The position numbers and the translations under genes were made by a program. A stretch of DNA of 64,000 bases. Source: JACPYG01 sp964356545 (lineage in GTDB: Bacteria > Patescibacteriota > Minisyncoccia > Minisyncoccales > Staskawiczbacteraceae). Under the pieces are notes generated by a model. It did no database searches. It was given only the letters and a program-made list of their open reading frames with translations, and was not told the origin of the DNA. Of this stretch, positions 49,374 to 57,440 are shown one piece after another (positions within the stretch are counted from its first letter, which is position 1; every line of letters begins with the position of its first letter). The stretch is taken from contig CAYHHX010000001.1 in the NCBI GenBank assembly GCA_964356545.1, forward strand, positions 14,866 to 78,865. Reading direction: 5' to 3'.

Positions 49374-50435
49374 TTAACCATAATACTGAGAAAGATCTGA
49401 TGCGATAAGCTCAATCGCATTTTGCGAAGTTAAATCCAGTGGTCCATTCTCAATCACACTTTTCTTCATGAAAAGTAGATTTACAATGTACCATGGCAAG
49501 TCTTCACTGGTTACAGTATATGTTTTGTGGTTTTGATAATTTGGGACTTCATCAAAACGCAAAACACTTCCATCTCCACGAGTTGTAAGAAACGGGAGAT
49601 ATCCTGCGATGCCAAGATTTTTATTGATACCATGACCATAGGGATGTTCTTCGATCCAACTCTCGAGTTTTAGCCATCCCTTGAGGATCATTTTGCTTGC
49701 TGCTTCATAGATTACCCCCGAAGATGTGATTCCAAGAATGTCCAGCCAAAAGCCGGTATACATCAACTCAACTTTGGCGAAACTTCTGTCGCAAGCCCTG
49801 AAGGTTTGATTAAGCATCCTTTCCCAAATGCGCAAAGATAAGCTCAACTCACCGGAGATATCTGAAGTGTAGACTACAGAAGTCTCTCCCTTGTATCCCA
49901 TGCATTTCAGGTAGCGTGTCAAAGCTGGGTGACCTTGACTTGCATGAACGTCTTTCAGTACAGACTGGACACATTCCCGATTAAATCCAGTGTAGTCGGA
50001 AAGCCTATCAGCAAAGAAGCTGTCTTCGGAAACATAGACAATCTTCTTGCAACAATTTGGAGGCACTCCCACGGCATCATGAATTTGATCAATTCTAGGA
50101 TGCCACGAGCGGTACCACACCTCGAAGTCGCCGACAGAATTGAAGGTAATTTCCCTCTTGGAAATCCGCTTCATTTCGGATGTGTTGAGAAGACACATTC
50201 CACCAAGAATCGTTGTGTTATTTAGGTCTAAGGGAAGTTTTGGCCCAAATTTCTGCGGGAACTTCACTGTAATAATTTTATTTACAGATGAGCCGTTCCA
50301 AAAATTTGGAACATCATTTTGCCCGCAAGCAACCCTTGTTAACATCGATTTGGAAAATGCCACAGCCTGATCCTGAGAGCTTGCCCAAGTCATTAGTCCG
50401 TTCATGATAGACGCCTTTGTAAAAGAGATTGTCAT
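49374..50435 (-). CDS. Hypothetical protein, unrecognised
   Basis: 353 residues from the ATG at 50435; an ATG 12 codons in (MNGLMTWASS) preceded by AAAGGCG is an alternative. No family recognised. Seen: a soluble mixed sequence with many Trp, Ser and Gly, CKKIVYVSEDSFFADRLSDYTGFNRECVQSVLKDVHASQGHPALTRYL, and WIEEHPYGHGINKNLGIAGYLPFL. GC content is clearly above the AT-rich neighbours. Promoter TTGACA-17-TAGATT upstream and a perfect terminator downstream, the same stand-alone layout as the radical SAM and CysRS genes. Confidence 0.65.
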   Translation of the reverse strand: MTISFTKASIMNGLMTWASSQDQAVAFSKSMLTRVACGQNDVPNFWNGSSVNKIITVKFPQKFGPKLPLDLNNTTILGGMCLLNTSEMKRISKREITFNSVGDFEVWYRSWHPRIDQIHDAVGVPPNCCKKIVYVSEDSFFADRLSDYTGFNRECVQSVLKDVHASQGHPALTRYLKCMGYKGETSVVYTSDISGELSLSLRIWERMLNQTFRACDRSFAKVELMYTGFWLDILGITSSGVIYEAASKMILKGWLKLESWIEEHPYGHGINKNLGIAGYLPFLTTRGDGSVLRFDEVPNYQNHKTYTVTSEDLPWYIVNLLFMKKSVIENGPLDLTSQNAIELIASDLSQYYG

Positions 50436-50486
50436 AACTCAGCGTTGATGTTAATCTATTATATTATTACTATTTTGTCAAGAATA

Positions 50487-50569
50487 GTTAAAAAATTCGG
50501 GCTAGAACAAACGTTACGGGGAGTGGGGAGGCCAAAGAAATAACGGAGATGGTGACTGTCCTCATTTCC
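50487..50569 (+). mobile_element. 3'-end remnant of a RAYT element
   Basis: Encodes VKKFGLEQTLRGVGRPKK and a stop, matching the C-terminus VKKFGLEQTLRRVGRPKNGG of the RAYT at 9445, then the end motif GAGATGGTGACTGTCCTCATTTCC (50547-50570). The rest of the transposase is gone. Confidence 0.85.
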
Positions 50570-50570
50570 T

Positions 50571-50636
50571 CTAAAACAAACACGATATAAATACAAAAAG
50601 TGGCTTGATAAAGGTGTTTGACAATGATATGTTAGA
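50571..50636 (+). repeat. Promoter-bearing repeat, copy 2
   Basis: Matches 45606-45671 with a few changes: TTGATA (50605-50610), 17 bases, TATGTT (50628-50633). It directly follows the RAYT remnant and can drive the gene at 50671. Confidence 0.7.
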
Positions 50637-50670
50637 AAAGATTACGAAATTCTATATTTAAAGTCAAAAC

Positions 50671-51648
50671 ATGAAATTCAATTTTAAAATATCAAAACTT
50701 AATAACTTTTACTTTTTTGTTTCCAATTTAACGGAGTTTCATTTTTCTTGCCGTCCGCATTTTAATAAAGATTGGATAAAAGCTACCGGAGAGTTAAGTC
50801 AAGAAGAAAAATTGGCTATACTTGAATTGAAACCTATTTTTAAAAAATATGGGTTCGTTTTTAAAAATAATAAATCTCTTTATTTAGGAAAATATTTTTA
50901 TTGCCCGGAAGATAAGGATAAGTGGAATATTCTCAAAGAATATGTTACTGAGGCAGAATATAAAAAATTATCTGATGGCTTTGAGGTGTTTGAAAGCCGT
51001 TTCAACAAATTATATAAGGAAAACTTGCTGCAAAGCTGGAAAGCTACTTTGGAGAAAGAAATGTCAGGTGAAAAGTTTATAACATTATTTGATTTTGCAA
51101 AACATTTTTTTGGTGCAAAAATATCAGACAACATTTTGAATGTTCACTTGCTTATGTCCCCATCCACAACATGGAGCACGTCTGGCGGAGCTAATTTGGG
51201 AAATAAAGACATAACATTAGAGGTACCTATATTTAATCTAACAGATGAGCAAATAGAGTTAGCTGCCTGCATTTTGGTGCACGAAGCTTCTCATATATGG
51301 TTTGAAAAAAATCCAAATTATAAAATAACTGAAAAATTATCTGGAAAGAATTTCGGTTGGCTAAAAGAAATAATAATCGACAGCATTACTCCATCTGGGT
51401 TTCCAGCCCAAAAATACGCCAAGGCGAGCAATCCTTTTAAAAGATTCTTATTCCATAACTTGGCCGATGGATACAAGGCGTATGAAAATTTAGTAAGTGG
51501 CAGAAAATCGGATATTAAAAAATTAACTTCTTATGTGAGTTGGAATCTATATCCATTGGCAGCCTATTATTACATACACAACAAAAAAATAGACGAAAAG
51601 TTTATTAAAACAGTAATAAATGCGACAAAAAAGCGAACCACCAAATAG
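50671..51648 (+). CDS. Putative zinc metalloprotease-like protein
   Basis: 325 residues. CILVHEASHIWFE has a metal-binding HExxH (His204, Glu205, His208). A third ligand is not obvious; the helix FGWLKEIIIDSIT about 25 residues later might supply it. GANLGNKDITLEVPIF before the motif could be the edge strand of a protease fold. No signal peptide, so probably cytoplasmic. Its promoter comes from the repeat at 50571. Substrate unknown. Confidence 0.6.
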   Translation: MKFNFKISKLNNFYFFVSNLTEFHFSCRPHFNKDWIKATGELSQEEKLAILELKPIFKKYGFVFKNNKSLYLGKYFYCPEDKDKWNILKEYVTEAEYKKLSDGFEVFESRFNKLYKENLLQSWKATLEKEMSGEKFITLFDFAKHFFGAKISDNILNVHLLMSPSTTWSTSGGANLGNKDITLEVPIFNLTDEQIELAACILVHEASHIWFEKNPNYKITEKLSGKNFGWLKEIIIDSITPSGFPAQKYAKASNPFKRFLFHNLADGYKAYENLVSGRKSDIKKLTSYVSWNLYPLAAYYYIHNKKIDEKFIKTVINATKKRTTK

Positions 51649-51699
51649 TTTTAACCTTTTCGTTAAATAATCAATAAGGCAAATCTTTTAGCGCGAGAA

Positions 51700-51782
51700 A
51701 TACTTGACGCAACATTTGAAAGGAGAGAAGGCAAAGGCTCCACTTTTTATGTTGAGTTGCCGATTAGTTGGTTCAAAATTTA
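51700..51782 (+). pseudogene. Histidine kinase 3'-end fragment 3 (internally deleted)
   Basis: Reads DATFERREGKGSTFYVELPISW: the piece TFER of the HATPase is joined to GKGSTFYVELP with about 40 codons missing. The same join occurs in fragment 4 at 52297, so both derive from one deleted ancestor. Confidence 0.75.
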
Positions 51783-51837
51783 ATTTGACTTACAATTTAA
51801 AATATAGTAGGCTGAAGTATAAAAATTAATTAATATT

Positions 51838-52020
51838 ATGGATAAGATTATTACTATTTCTCAAAAATTAGCAAAAAAAGGAGAACTTGTTATTATTTCC
51901 AAAAAAGAATACGAAGAATTATTGAGAAAACAGAAAGTTACAGCAGAAGATGTATTGCGTTGGACGCGTGAAGCAAAATTTATGAAGCGAATCGGAAAAT
52001 TACCCGAATTTAATTTTTAG
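51838..52020 (+). CDS. Antitoxin of a type II toxin-antitoxin pair
   Basis: 60 residues: ITISQKLAKKGELVIISKKEYEELLRKQKVTAEDVLRWTREAKFMKRIGKLPEFNF. The start resembles Phd/RelB-like antitoxins, where the N-terminal part binds DNA and the C-terminal tail wraps the toxin. It lies 13 bases before a RelE-type toxin gene. Autoregulation by the complex is expected from the family. The pair is bracketed by two near-identical kinase fragments (51706 and 52309). Confidence 0.78.
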   Translation: MDKIITISQKLAKKGELVIISKKEYEELLRKQKVTAEDVLRWTREAKFMKRIGKLPEFNF

Positions 52021-52033
52021 CTAAATTCAGATA

Positions 52034-52297
52034 ATGGAAATTTCTCGTGTTTATTATCATCCTCAATTTAGAAAATCATTTTTTGATTTATCAAAAGAAA
52101 TTCAGAAAATAGCAAAAGTAAAAATTATCTTATTTAAAAACAATCCATTTACCCCTTCTCTTAAAACGCACAAACTTTCAGGGAAATTAAAAGAACATTG
52201 GAGTTTTACCATAAAGGGTCAATATAGGATTGTTTTTATTTTTAATGGCAGTAATGTGATTTTTTTAGACATTGGTCGCCACGATATTTATAAATAG
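52034..52297 (+). CDS. RelE/YafQ-family mRNA interferase toxin
   Basis: 87 residues. YYHPQFRKSFFDLSKEIQKIAKVKIILFKNNPFTPSLKTHKLSGKLKEHWSFTIKGQYRIVFIFNGSNVIFLDIGRHDIYK is the RelE fold order, with KLSGKLKEHWSF, YRIVF and the C-terminal GRHDIYK (His and Tyr as catalytic-type residues). RelE toxins cleave mRNA in the ribosomal A site. It pairs with the antitoxin upstream. The stop is followed at once by a kinase fragment. Confidence 0.88.
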   Translation: MEISRVYYHPQFRKSFFDLSKEIQKIAKVKIILFKNNPFTPSLKTHKLSGKLKEHWSFTIKGQYRIVFIFNGSNVIFLDIGRHDIYK

Positions 52298-52372
52298 AAA
52301 CTTTATTTGATACAACATTTGAAAGGAGAGAAGTCAAAGGCTCCACTTTTTATGTTGAGTTGCCAGTATAAA
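52297..52372 (+). pseudogene. Histidine kinase 3'-end fragment 4 (internally deleted)
   Basis: Reads ETLFDTTFERREVKGSTFYVELPV and a stop, with the same internal deletion as at 51700. The identical part forms about 58 bases of direct repeat with 51706-51765. Confidence 0.75.
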
Positions 52373-52388
52373 AAATCTTATATTTACG

Positions 52389-52420
52389 AACTCACTATTT
52401 TTATAAATGTGAGTTTTTTT
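52389..52420 (+). terminator. Rho-independent terminator
   Basis: AACTCAC and GTGAGTT pair around a 13-base loop, followed by a T-run. It isolates the pilus operon from the toxin-antitoxin unit. Confidence 0.75.
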
Positions 52421-52460
52421 GCATAGCGTATTTTTTTGGTATGTAGTATAATTATTAAAT

Positions 52461-54215
52461 ATGAATGTTGAACCACAAAGGCTTAAAAAGTTTCTTTTGG
52501 ATGCAGAACTGATTACTGAAAAAGATTTTGATAAAGCGCTAATTAAAAGCCAAGAACTCAATAAGGACATTGGAGATATTTTGGTTTCAGAGAGACTTAT
52601 TGATCGTGAAAAATTAACAAAATTTCAAGCATATCTTTTGGGCATTCCTTTTGTAAATATAGAGAAAGAAGTTATTCCGTCAGAGATATTAAATATTATT
52701 CCAGAACAAATTGCCAGGGTGCATAATATAATTGCTTTTAGAAAGCTGGGAAATAACCTTGAAGTTGCCATGCTTGATCCGGAAGATTTAATAACCATTG
52801 AATTTATTAAAAAAACAGACCCCTTTTTAAAAATTTTACCAAGATTTACTACTCCAGAAGGAATAAAAAATGCTCTAAATCAATATCAAAAAGCTTTAGA
52901 TATAGAATTTGGAGACATTATGAAAGTTGACCCAAGTGTGATTAATTATGTTGAAGGAGAAAAAATTGATGTTGAAAAAAAAGATGAATTAATAAAAGCT
53001 ACTCAAGAATTACCGATTATAGGAATTATTGATGCTTTATTAAAACATGCAGTTTTGCAGAAAGCCTCTGATATTCATATTGAACCGATGGAAAAGGAAG
53101 TTACGGTGCGTTTCAGAGTTGACGGTATACTTCATCAAGTTATGACTTTGCCAATAACAAGCGCCTATGTAATTATTGCCAGAATAAAAGTTCTTTCAAA
53201 TTTAAAACTTGATGAACATAGATTGCCCCAAGACGGCAGATTCAAAATTGAAACAGATGACTATAAATATTCCATTCGAGTATCGGTTTTACCTGTCTTT
53301 AACGGTGAAAAAATTGTAATGAGGTTATTGGCTGAAAACACAAAAGCCCAAAGCTTAGAAAAGTTAGGTTTTGCAGGAGAAGCTCTCCAAAAAATACACG
53401 ATAATTTGATTAGGCCAACAGGTATGATATTAATTACAGGACCAACTGGCTCTGGAAAAACAACAACTCTTTATGCGATGATGGAAATTCTTAATACACC
53501 AAATGTTAATATTTCTACCATAGAAGACCCTGTTGAATATAGAATGCCAAGAATTAACCAAACTCAAGTTAATGCTGCAATAGGGCTCACTTTCGCATCG
53601 GGTTTGAGAGCTTTGGTTAGACAAGACCCTAATATTATTATGGTTGGAGAAATCAGAGATACCGAAACAGCAGGCCTAGCTATCAATGCCGCTTTGACCG
53701 GACATTTAGTTTTATCAACTCTTCATACCACAGAGGCGGCCGGAACAATACCAAGATTAATCGATATGGGCGCTGAACCTTTTTTGATTGCTTCAACTTT
53801 AAATGTGATTATAGCTCAAAGGTTAGTGAGAAAATTTCATGGTGATAAAGAAAAATATAAATTAAAACCAGAATATTTAAAAAATTTAGCAAAATACTGT
53901 GATTTAGATGTAATTTTAGAAATATTGAAAAAAGAAAAATTAATAAAAGATAGTGACACATTAAAAGATGTTGAACTTTACAGGCCAAAACCATCTAAAG
54001 ATTCACTCGACGGTTATAAGGGCAGAATTGGAATCATTGAGGTTTTATCAGTAAACGAAGAAATAAAAAAATTAATTGTCAAAAAAGCTTCTACTAGAGA
54101 AATTATGATTCAAGCAAAAAAAGATGGAATGAGAACAATGATTGAGGATGGTTTTGTTAAAGCTGTGCAAGGGCTGACTTCACTAGAAGAAGTTTTACGT
54201 GTTATTACTGAATAG
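52461..54215 (+). CDS. pilB: Type IV pilus assembly ATPase PilB
   Basis: 584 residues. N-terminal GspE/MshEN domain (RLKKFLLDAELITEKDFDKAL ... ERLIDREKLTKFQAYLLGIPFVNI), then the secretion ATPase: Walker A GPTGSGKTT (327-335), Asp box, Walker B NIIMVGEIRDTETA and the His box HLVLSTLHTTEAAGTIPRL. The zinc CxxC pairs of many GspE/PilB proteins are not seen; a Lys-rich helical region replaces them. It powers pilin extraction from the membrane. First gene of the pilus operon, with TATAAT about 10 bases before the ATG. Confidence 0.95.
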   Translation: MNVEPQRLKKFLLDAELITEKDFDKALIKSQELNKDIGDILVSERLIDREKLTKFQAYLLGIPFVNIEKEVIPSEILNIIPEQIARVHNIIAFRKLGNNLEVAMLDPEDLITIEFIKKTDPFLKILPRFTTPEGIKNALNQYQKALDIEFGDIMKVDPSVINYVEGEKIDVEKKDELIKATQELPIIGIIDALLKHAVLQKASDIHIEPMEKEVTVRFRVDGILHQVMTLPITSAYVIIARIKVLSNLKLDEHRLPQDGRFKIETDDYKYSIRVSVLPVFNGEKIVMRLLAENTKAQSLEKLGFAGEALQKIHDNLIRPTGMILITGPTGSGKTTTLYAMMEILNTPNVNISTIEDPVEYRMPRINQTQVNAAIGLTFASGLRALVRQDPNIIMVGEIRDTETAGLAINAALTGHLVLSTLHTTEAAGTIPRLIDMGAEPFLIASTLNVIIAQRLVRKFHGDKEKYKLKPEYLKNLAKYCDLDVILEILKKEKLIKDSDTLKDVELYRPKPSKDSLDGYKGRIGIIEVLSVNEEIKKLIVKKASTREIMIQAKKDGMRTMIEDGFVKAVQGLTSLEEVLRVITE

Positions 54216-54241
54216 AATATAAAAAATAGAAGTTGAAAATT

Positions 54242-55447
54242 ATGCCAGTTTATTTTTATACAGCTAAATCTATTGACGGTCAAACAGAAACAGGGAACTT
54301 AGAAGCTGAAAACGAAAGTCAGCTTGCCCAAAAACTTAAAAGTCAAGGAATGATTTTGATTAAATCGGTTTTTGAAAGAAAAAAAGTTAAATCTAAATTT
54401 AGTTTTTCTAAAGTTTCTTCAACTGAAAAAATAGTAATGACCAGAAATTTGGGAGCAATGTTTTCTACTGGACTTTCTTTGGTAAAAAGTTTTGATATTT
54501 TATCCGCTCAGACAAAAAATGTAAAATTTAAAAATGCTTTATTGGATATAAAAGAAAGAATTGGGAAGGGAGAAAGTCTTTCGGGCGCACTAAGCGCGCA
54601 TGCCGATATTTTTTCTAGTTTTTTTCAAAGCATGGTAAAAGTTGGAGAAGAATCTGGAACCTTAGAAGAAATTTTTCAGATTTTATCTTTACAGCTTAGC
54701 AAAGAACACGAATTAAAATCTAAAATAAAAAATGCAATGATTTATCCGTGCGTTATTTTAGTGACCATGCTTGGCGTTGGTATAATAATTATTACTTTTG
54801 TTTTACCAGATTTAAATGCGTTTTTTAAAGAATTGGATGCCGATATTCCCGTATTCACAAAATTTTTATTTGACTTGGGAGATTTTTTCGTAAAAAAATG
54901 GTATTTAGTAGTTGTGGCTTCTTTGTCTTTAATTATTGTCACAATCTTTTCATTAAGAACAAAAAAAGGCAAATGGCTACTGGACACTTTTTTACTAAAA
55001 ACACCTTTTATTTCTAAAATTGTTAAAAAGAATAACTCCGCATTTTTAATTCGTTCGTTAAGCTCTCTTCTTGCGTCGGGAGTTTCTATTATCAGGTCTT
55101 TGGAAATTACTTCTGAAACCGCCGGGAATTATTATTTTAAAAAAGCCATATTTGAGACCGTAGAAAAAGTTACCAAAGGAGAAAAATTGTCTAGTTCACT
55201 TAAATATCATCAAGATATTTTTCCTATTGGCGTCATAGAAATGATTGAAGTTGGCGAAGAAACAGGCAAGACAGTTGATATTTTAAAAAAATTAGCAGAC
55301 TTTTACGAAGAAGAGGCCGTTCGTGCTATTGAAAAAATATCTATCATAATAGAACCAGCTCTGATAATTATATTAGGGTTGGCGGTCGGTTTTTTTGCTT
55401 TTTCAGTAATTGGACCAATATATTCTTCATTAAATGCAATTAAATAG
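54242..55447 (+). CDS. pilC: Type IV pilus inner-membrane platform protein PilC
   Basis: 401 residues from the ATG at 54242 (a TTG at 54233 is an alternative). Two T2SSF domains, each with KIVMTRNLGAMFSTGLSLVKSF-like helices and the VKVGEESGTLEEIF/IEVGEETGKTVDIL signature, and three membrane segments (MIYPCVILVTMLGVGIIIITFVL, the middle pair, and IIIEPALIIILGLAVGFFAFSVI). It is the membrane base on which PilB acts. Twenty-six bases after pilB. Confidence 0.95.
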   Translation: MPVYFYTAKSIDGQTETGNLEAENESQLAQKLKSQGMILIKSVFERKKVKSKFSFSKVSSTEKIVMTRNLGAMFSTGLSLVKSFDILSAQTKNVKFKNALLDIKERIGKGESLSGALSAHADIFSSFFQSMVKVGEESGTLEEIFQILSLQLSKEHELKSKIKNAMIYPCVILVTMLGVGIIIITFVLPDLNAFFKELDADIPVFTKFLFDLGDFFVKKWYLVVVASLSLIIVTIFSLRTKKGKWLLDTFLLKTPFISKIVKKNNSAFLIRSLSSLLASGVSIIRSLEITSETAGNYYFKKAIFETVEKVTKGEKLSSSLKYHQDIFPIGVIEMIEVGEETGKTVDILKKLADFYEEEAVRAIEKISIIIEPALIIILGLAVGFFAFSVIGPIYSSLNAIK

Positions 55448-55467
55448 TTTTGAAAAAGTTAACACAT

Positions 55468-56343
55468 ATGTCGTATGTTAAAAGGGGGTTTACTATTATT
55501 GAGGTTATTGTGGTCATTACAATAATAGTTATTTTAGCCACAGTATCAATAACTGCTTTGTATTCCCTTCAAAAAAGGTCACATTTAGATAATGGCATTC
55601 AAGAATTTGTAAATATTTTAAAATTTGCTCAAAATAAAACTTTGTCTTCAGAAAATAATAATCAATATGGAGTTTATTTAGATAATTCAGTTTCTCCTAA
55701 TAAATATGTATTATTTGAAGGATCTAGTTATGCGTTAAGAAATATTTCAGCAGACCTAATCTATTTTTTACATCAAACGGTAGAATTTTTTGGGATTAAT
55801 TTAAATGGTGGCAATGAAATAGTTTTTGATAAGTTGACCGGCATGACTCAGCAATCGGGGAGTATTGTTTTAAGATTGAAAGCAGATACAAGTCAAAATA
55901 AAACCGTCTATATATCAAATGTCGGCGCGATTGGTTTTAGCGCGCCCATAATTTTATCGGATGATAATAGAGTTAAAGATTCGAGACACGCGCAATTTGA
56001 TTACAGTAGATTTATTGATGTTAATACTGAAAATATAGTATTGAATTTTAATAATGGTCAAGTAATACAATCAATTTCAATGAGCCAATATTTGGCTACA
56101 GGTCAGTTTGATTGGTCGGGGAATGTTAGTGTTGGAGGCGTAAACCAGACAATGAGAGTTCATACTCATAGATTAAATAGCCTAGATACCCAATTTAGTG
56201 TTCATAGAGACAGAAGATTTAATGATAAAAGCCTTACAATTACAATTTCTGGAGATAATTCTGGGTTTCTTGCGCAATATTCAGCAGACGGTTTGACAAC
56301 GAGCTCTTCATCTATTTTTGTTTCAAATTTTGCTTGGCAATAG
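55468..56343 (+). CDS. Pseudopilin with prepilin signal
   Basis: 291 residues from the ATG at 55468 (TTG at 55450 would add six). The type III signal YVKRG-FTIIEVIVVITIIVILATVSI has cleavage after Gly and Glu at +5, followed by the N-terminal membrane helix typical of type IV pilins. The rest is a large beta-rich domain. Processed by a PilD peptidase not seen in this window. A hairpin element follows the stop directly. Confidence 0.9.
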   Translation: MSYVKRGFTIIEVIVVITIIVILATVSITALYSLQKRSHLDNGIQEFVNILKFAQNKTLSSENNNQYGVYLDNSVSPNKYVLFEGSSYALRNISADLIYFLHQTVEFFGINLNGGNEIVFDKLTGMTQQSGSIVLRLKADTSQNKTVYISNVGAIGFSAPIILSDDNRVKDSRHAQFDYSRFIDVNTENIVLNFNNGQVIQSISMSQYLATGQFDWSGNVSVGGVNQTMRVHTHRLNSLDTQFSVHRDRRFNDKSLTITISGDNSGFLAQYSADGLTTSSSSIFVSNFAWQ

Positions 56344-56344
56344 G

Positions 56345-56378
56345 GGTGCGGGATTCGAACGCGAATCCCACACTCCAA
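56345..56378. repeat. Collapsed T-arm-like hairpin element
   Basis: GGGGTGCGGGATTCG and CGAATCCCACACTCC face each other around AACG. The left arm matches the left inverted repeat of the 269-base element at 12417 (GGAGTACGGGATTCGAAC). It directly follows the stop codon of the pseudopilin gene. Confidence 0.65.
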
Positions 56379-56382
56379 TATT

Positions 56383-56883
56383 ATGAAAAACAAAAGTTTT
56401 CAAAAAGGTTTTGTTCTTATAGATATTTTAATAGCAGTGACAATCATTAGTATTGCCTTTATTGCTGTTTTGGGTATAGGAGCTATGTCGTTAAACATTT
56501 CTTCTTTAGTAACAAATACAACCAAAGCTGATTCTCTAATAAAAGAAGAAATTGAAGCAGTGAGAAGTTTTCGCGATGGAACAAATTGGTCTGTAGATGG
56601 TTTAGGCATAGTTAATAAAGGAATCAATAATCCGTATCATATCTTTTTAGATACCATTTCAAATCCTAATAAGTGGAATTTAGTTTCAGGAACAGAAACA
56701 ATAGGTATTTTTACAAGAAATATTGTTTTTGATAATGTTTCTCGGGATTCTATCACAAATAATATAGAAGATAATTATAATCAATTCAATGATGATCCAG
56801 ACACAGTTAAAATTACTATAACTGTTTCGTGGCTAAACAAAACGTCCAAAGTAGTTGCGTATCTTACCAATTGGCAGAAATAG
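56383..56883 (+). CDS. Pseudopilin, PilV-like
   Basis: 166 residues. Prepilin signal FQKG-FVLIDILIAVTIISIAFIAVL with Asp in place of Glu at +5, then a membrane helix and a small soluble domain (KEEIEAVRSFRDGTNWSVDG). The E-A-V-R-S-F-R-D-G-T segment is frequent in PilV-like minor pilins. Minor pilins prime pilus assembly at the membrane. Its end overlaps the possible upstream reading of the next pseudopilin. Confidence 0.88.
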   Translation: MKNKSFQKGFVLIDILIAVTIISIAFIAVLGIGAMSLNISSLVTNTTKADSLIKEEIEAVRSFRDGTNWSVDGLGIVNKGINNPYHIFLDTISNPNKWNLVSGTETIGIFTRNIVFDNVSRDSITNNIEDNYNQFNDDPDTVKITITVSWLNKTSKVVAYLTNWQK

Positions 56884-56890
56884 AAAAATA

Positions 56891-57433
56891 ATGTTTTACA
56901 ATATTAATTTAAAAAACAAATATAAAAATAAAGCTGGCTTTACTCTCGTAGAAGTTTTGGTTTCTCTTTCAGTTTTTTTTATTATTTTGTTAGCTATTAA
57001 TTCACTACTTTTTTTAATGACTAATTCCAATAGTAAAACCAAGGCTAATAGGGAAGTGATAGACAATGCAAGAAGAGCTATTGAAATAATAACTTATGAG
57101 ATAAAAGGGGCAAAAAGTATTTATACGCCAACAACCACAGCAAACCAGCTTTCATTGGAAACATTAAGATATTTACCAGTTGACGAAAATAATACCTTTA
57201 TTGATTTTTTTCTTTGTGGCTCTGCCATATGTTTTAAAAAAGAATCTCAAAGTCTTGTATCTTTAACTTCAGATATTGTTCAGGTGGCAAATTTGTCTTT
57301 TTCACAAATTTTAAATAATGGTAAGCCATCAATTAAAATAAATTTGACGGTAGATTATATAAATCCAAATAATAATCCAAATTATTCTGCCTCGGTAACT
57401 TTGACTTCAACGGTTTCCTTGAGAAATTATTAA
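56891..57433 (+). CDS. Pseudopilin, PilW/PilJ-like
   Basis: 180 residues from the ATG at 56891; a longer frame from 56855 lies inside the previous gene. NKAG-FTLVEVLVSLSVFFIILLAINSLLFL is a textbook prepilin signal with Glu at +5. The soluble part has NSKTKANREVIDNARRAIEIITYEIKGAKSI, common to PilW-like minor pilins. Seven bases after the PilV-like gene and 7 before the next. Confidence 0.88.
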   Translation: MFYNINLKNKYKNKAGFTLVEVLVSLSVFFIILLAINSLLFLMTNSNSKTKANREVIDNARRAIEIITYEIKGAKSIYTPTTTANQLSLETLRYLPVDENNTFIDFFLCGSAICFKKESQSLVSLTSDIVQVANLSFSQILNNGKPSIKINLTVDYINPNNNPNYSASVTLTSTVSLRNY

Positions 57434-57440
57434 AAATTAT

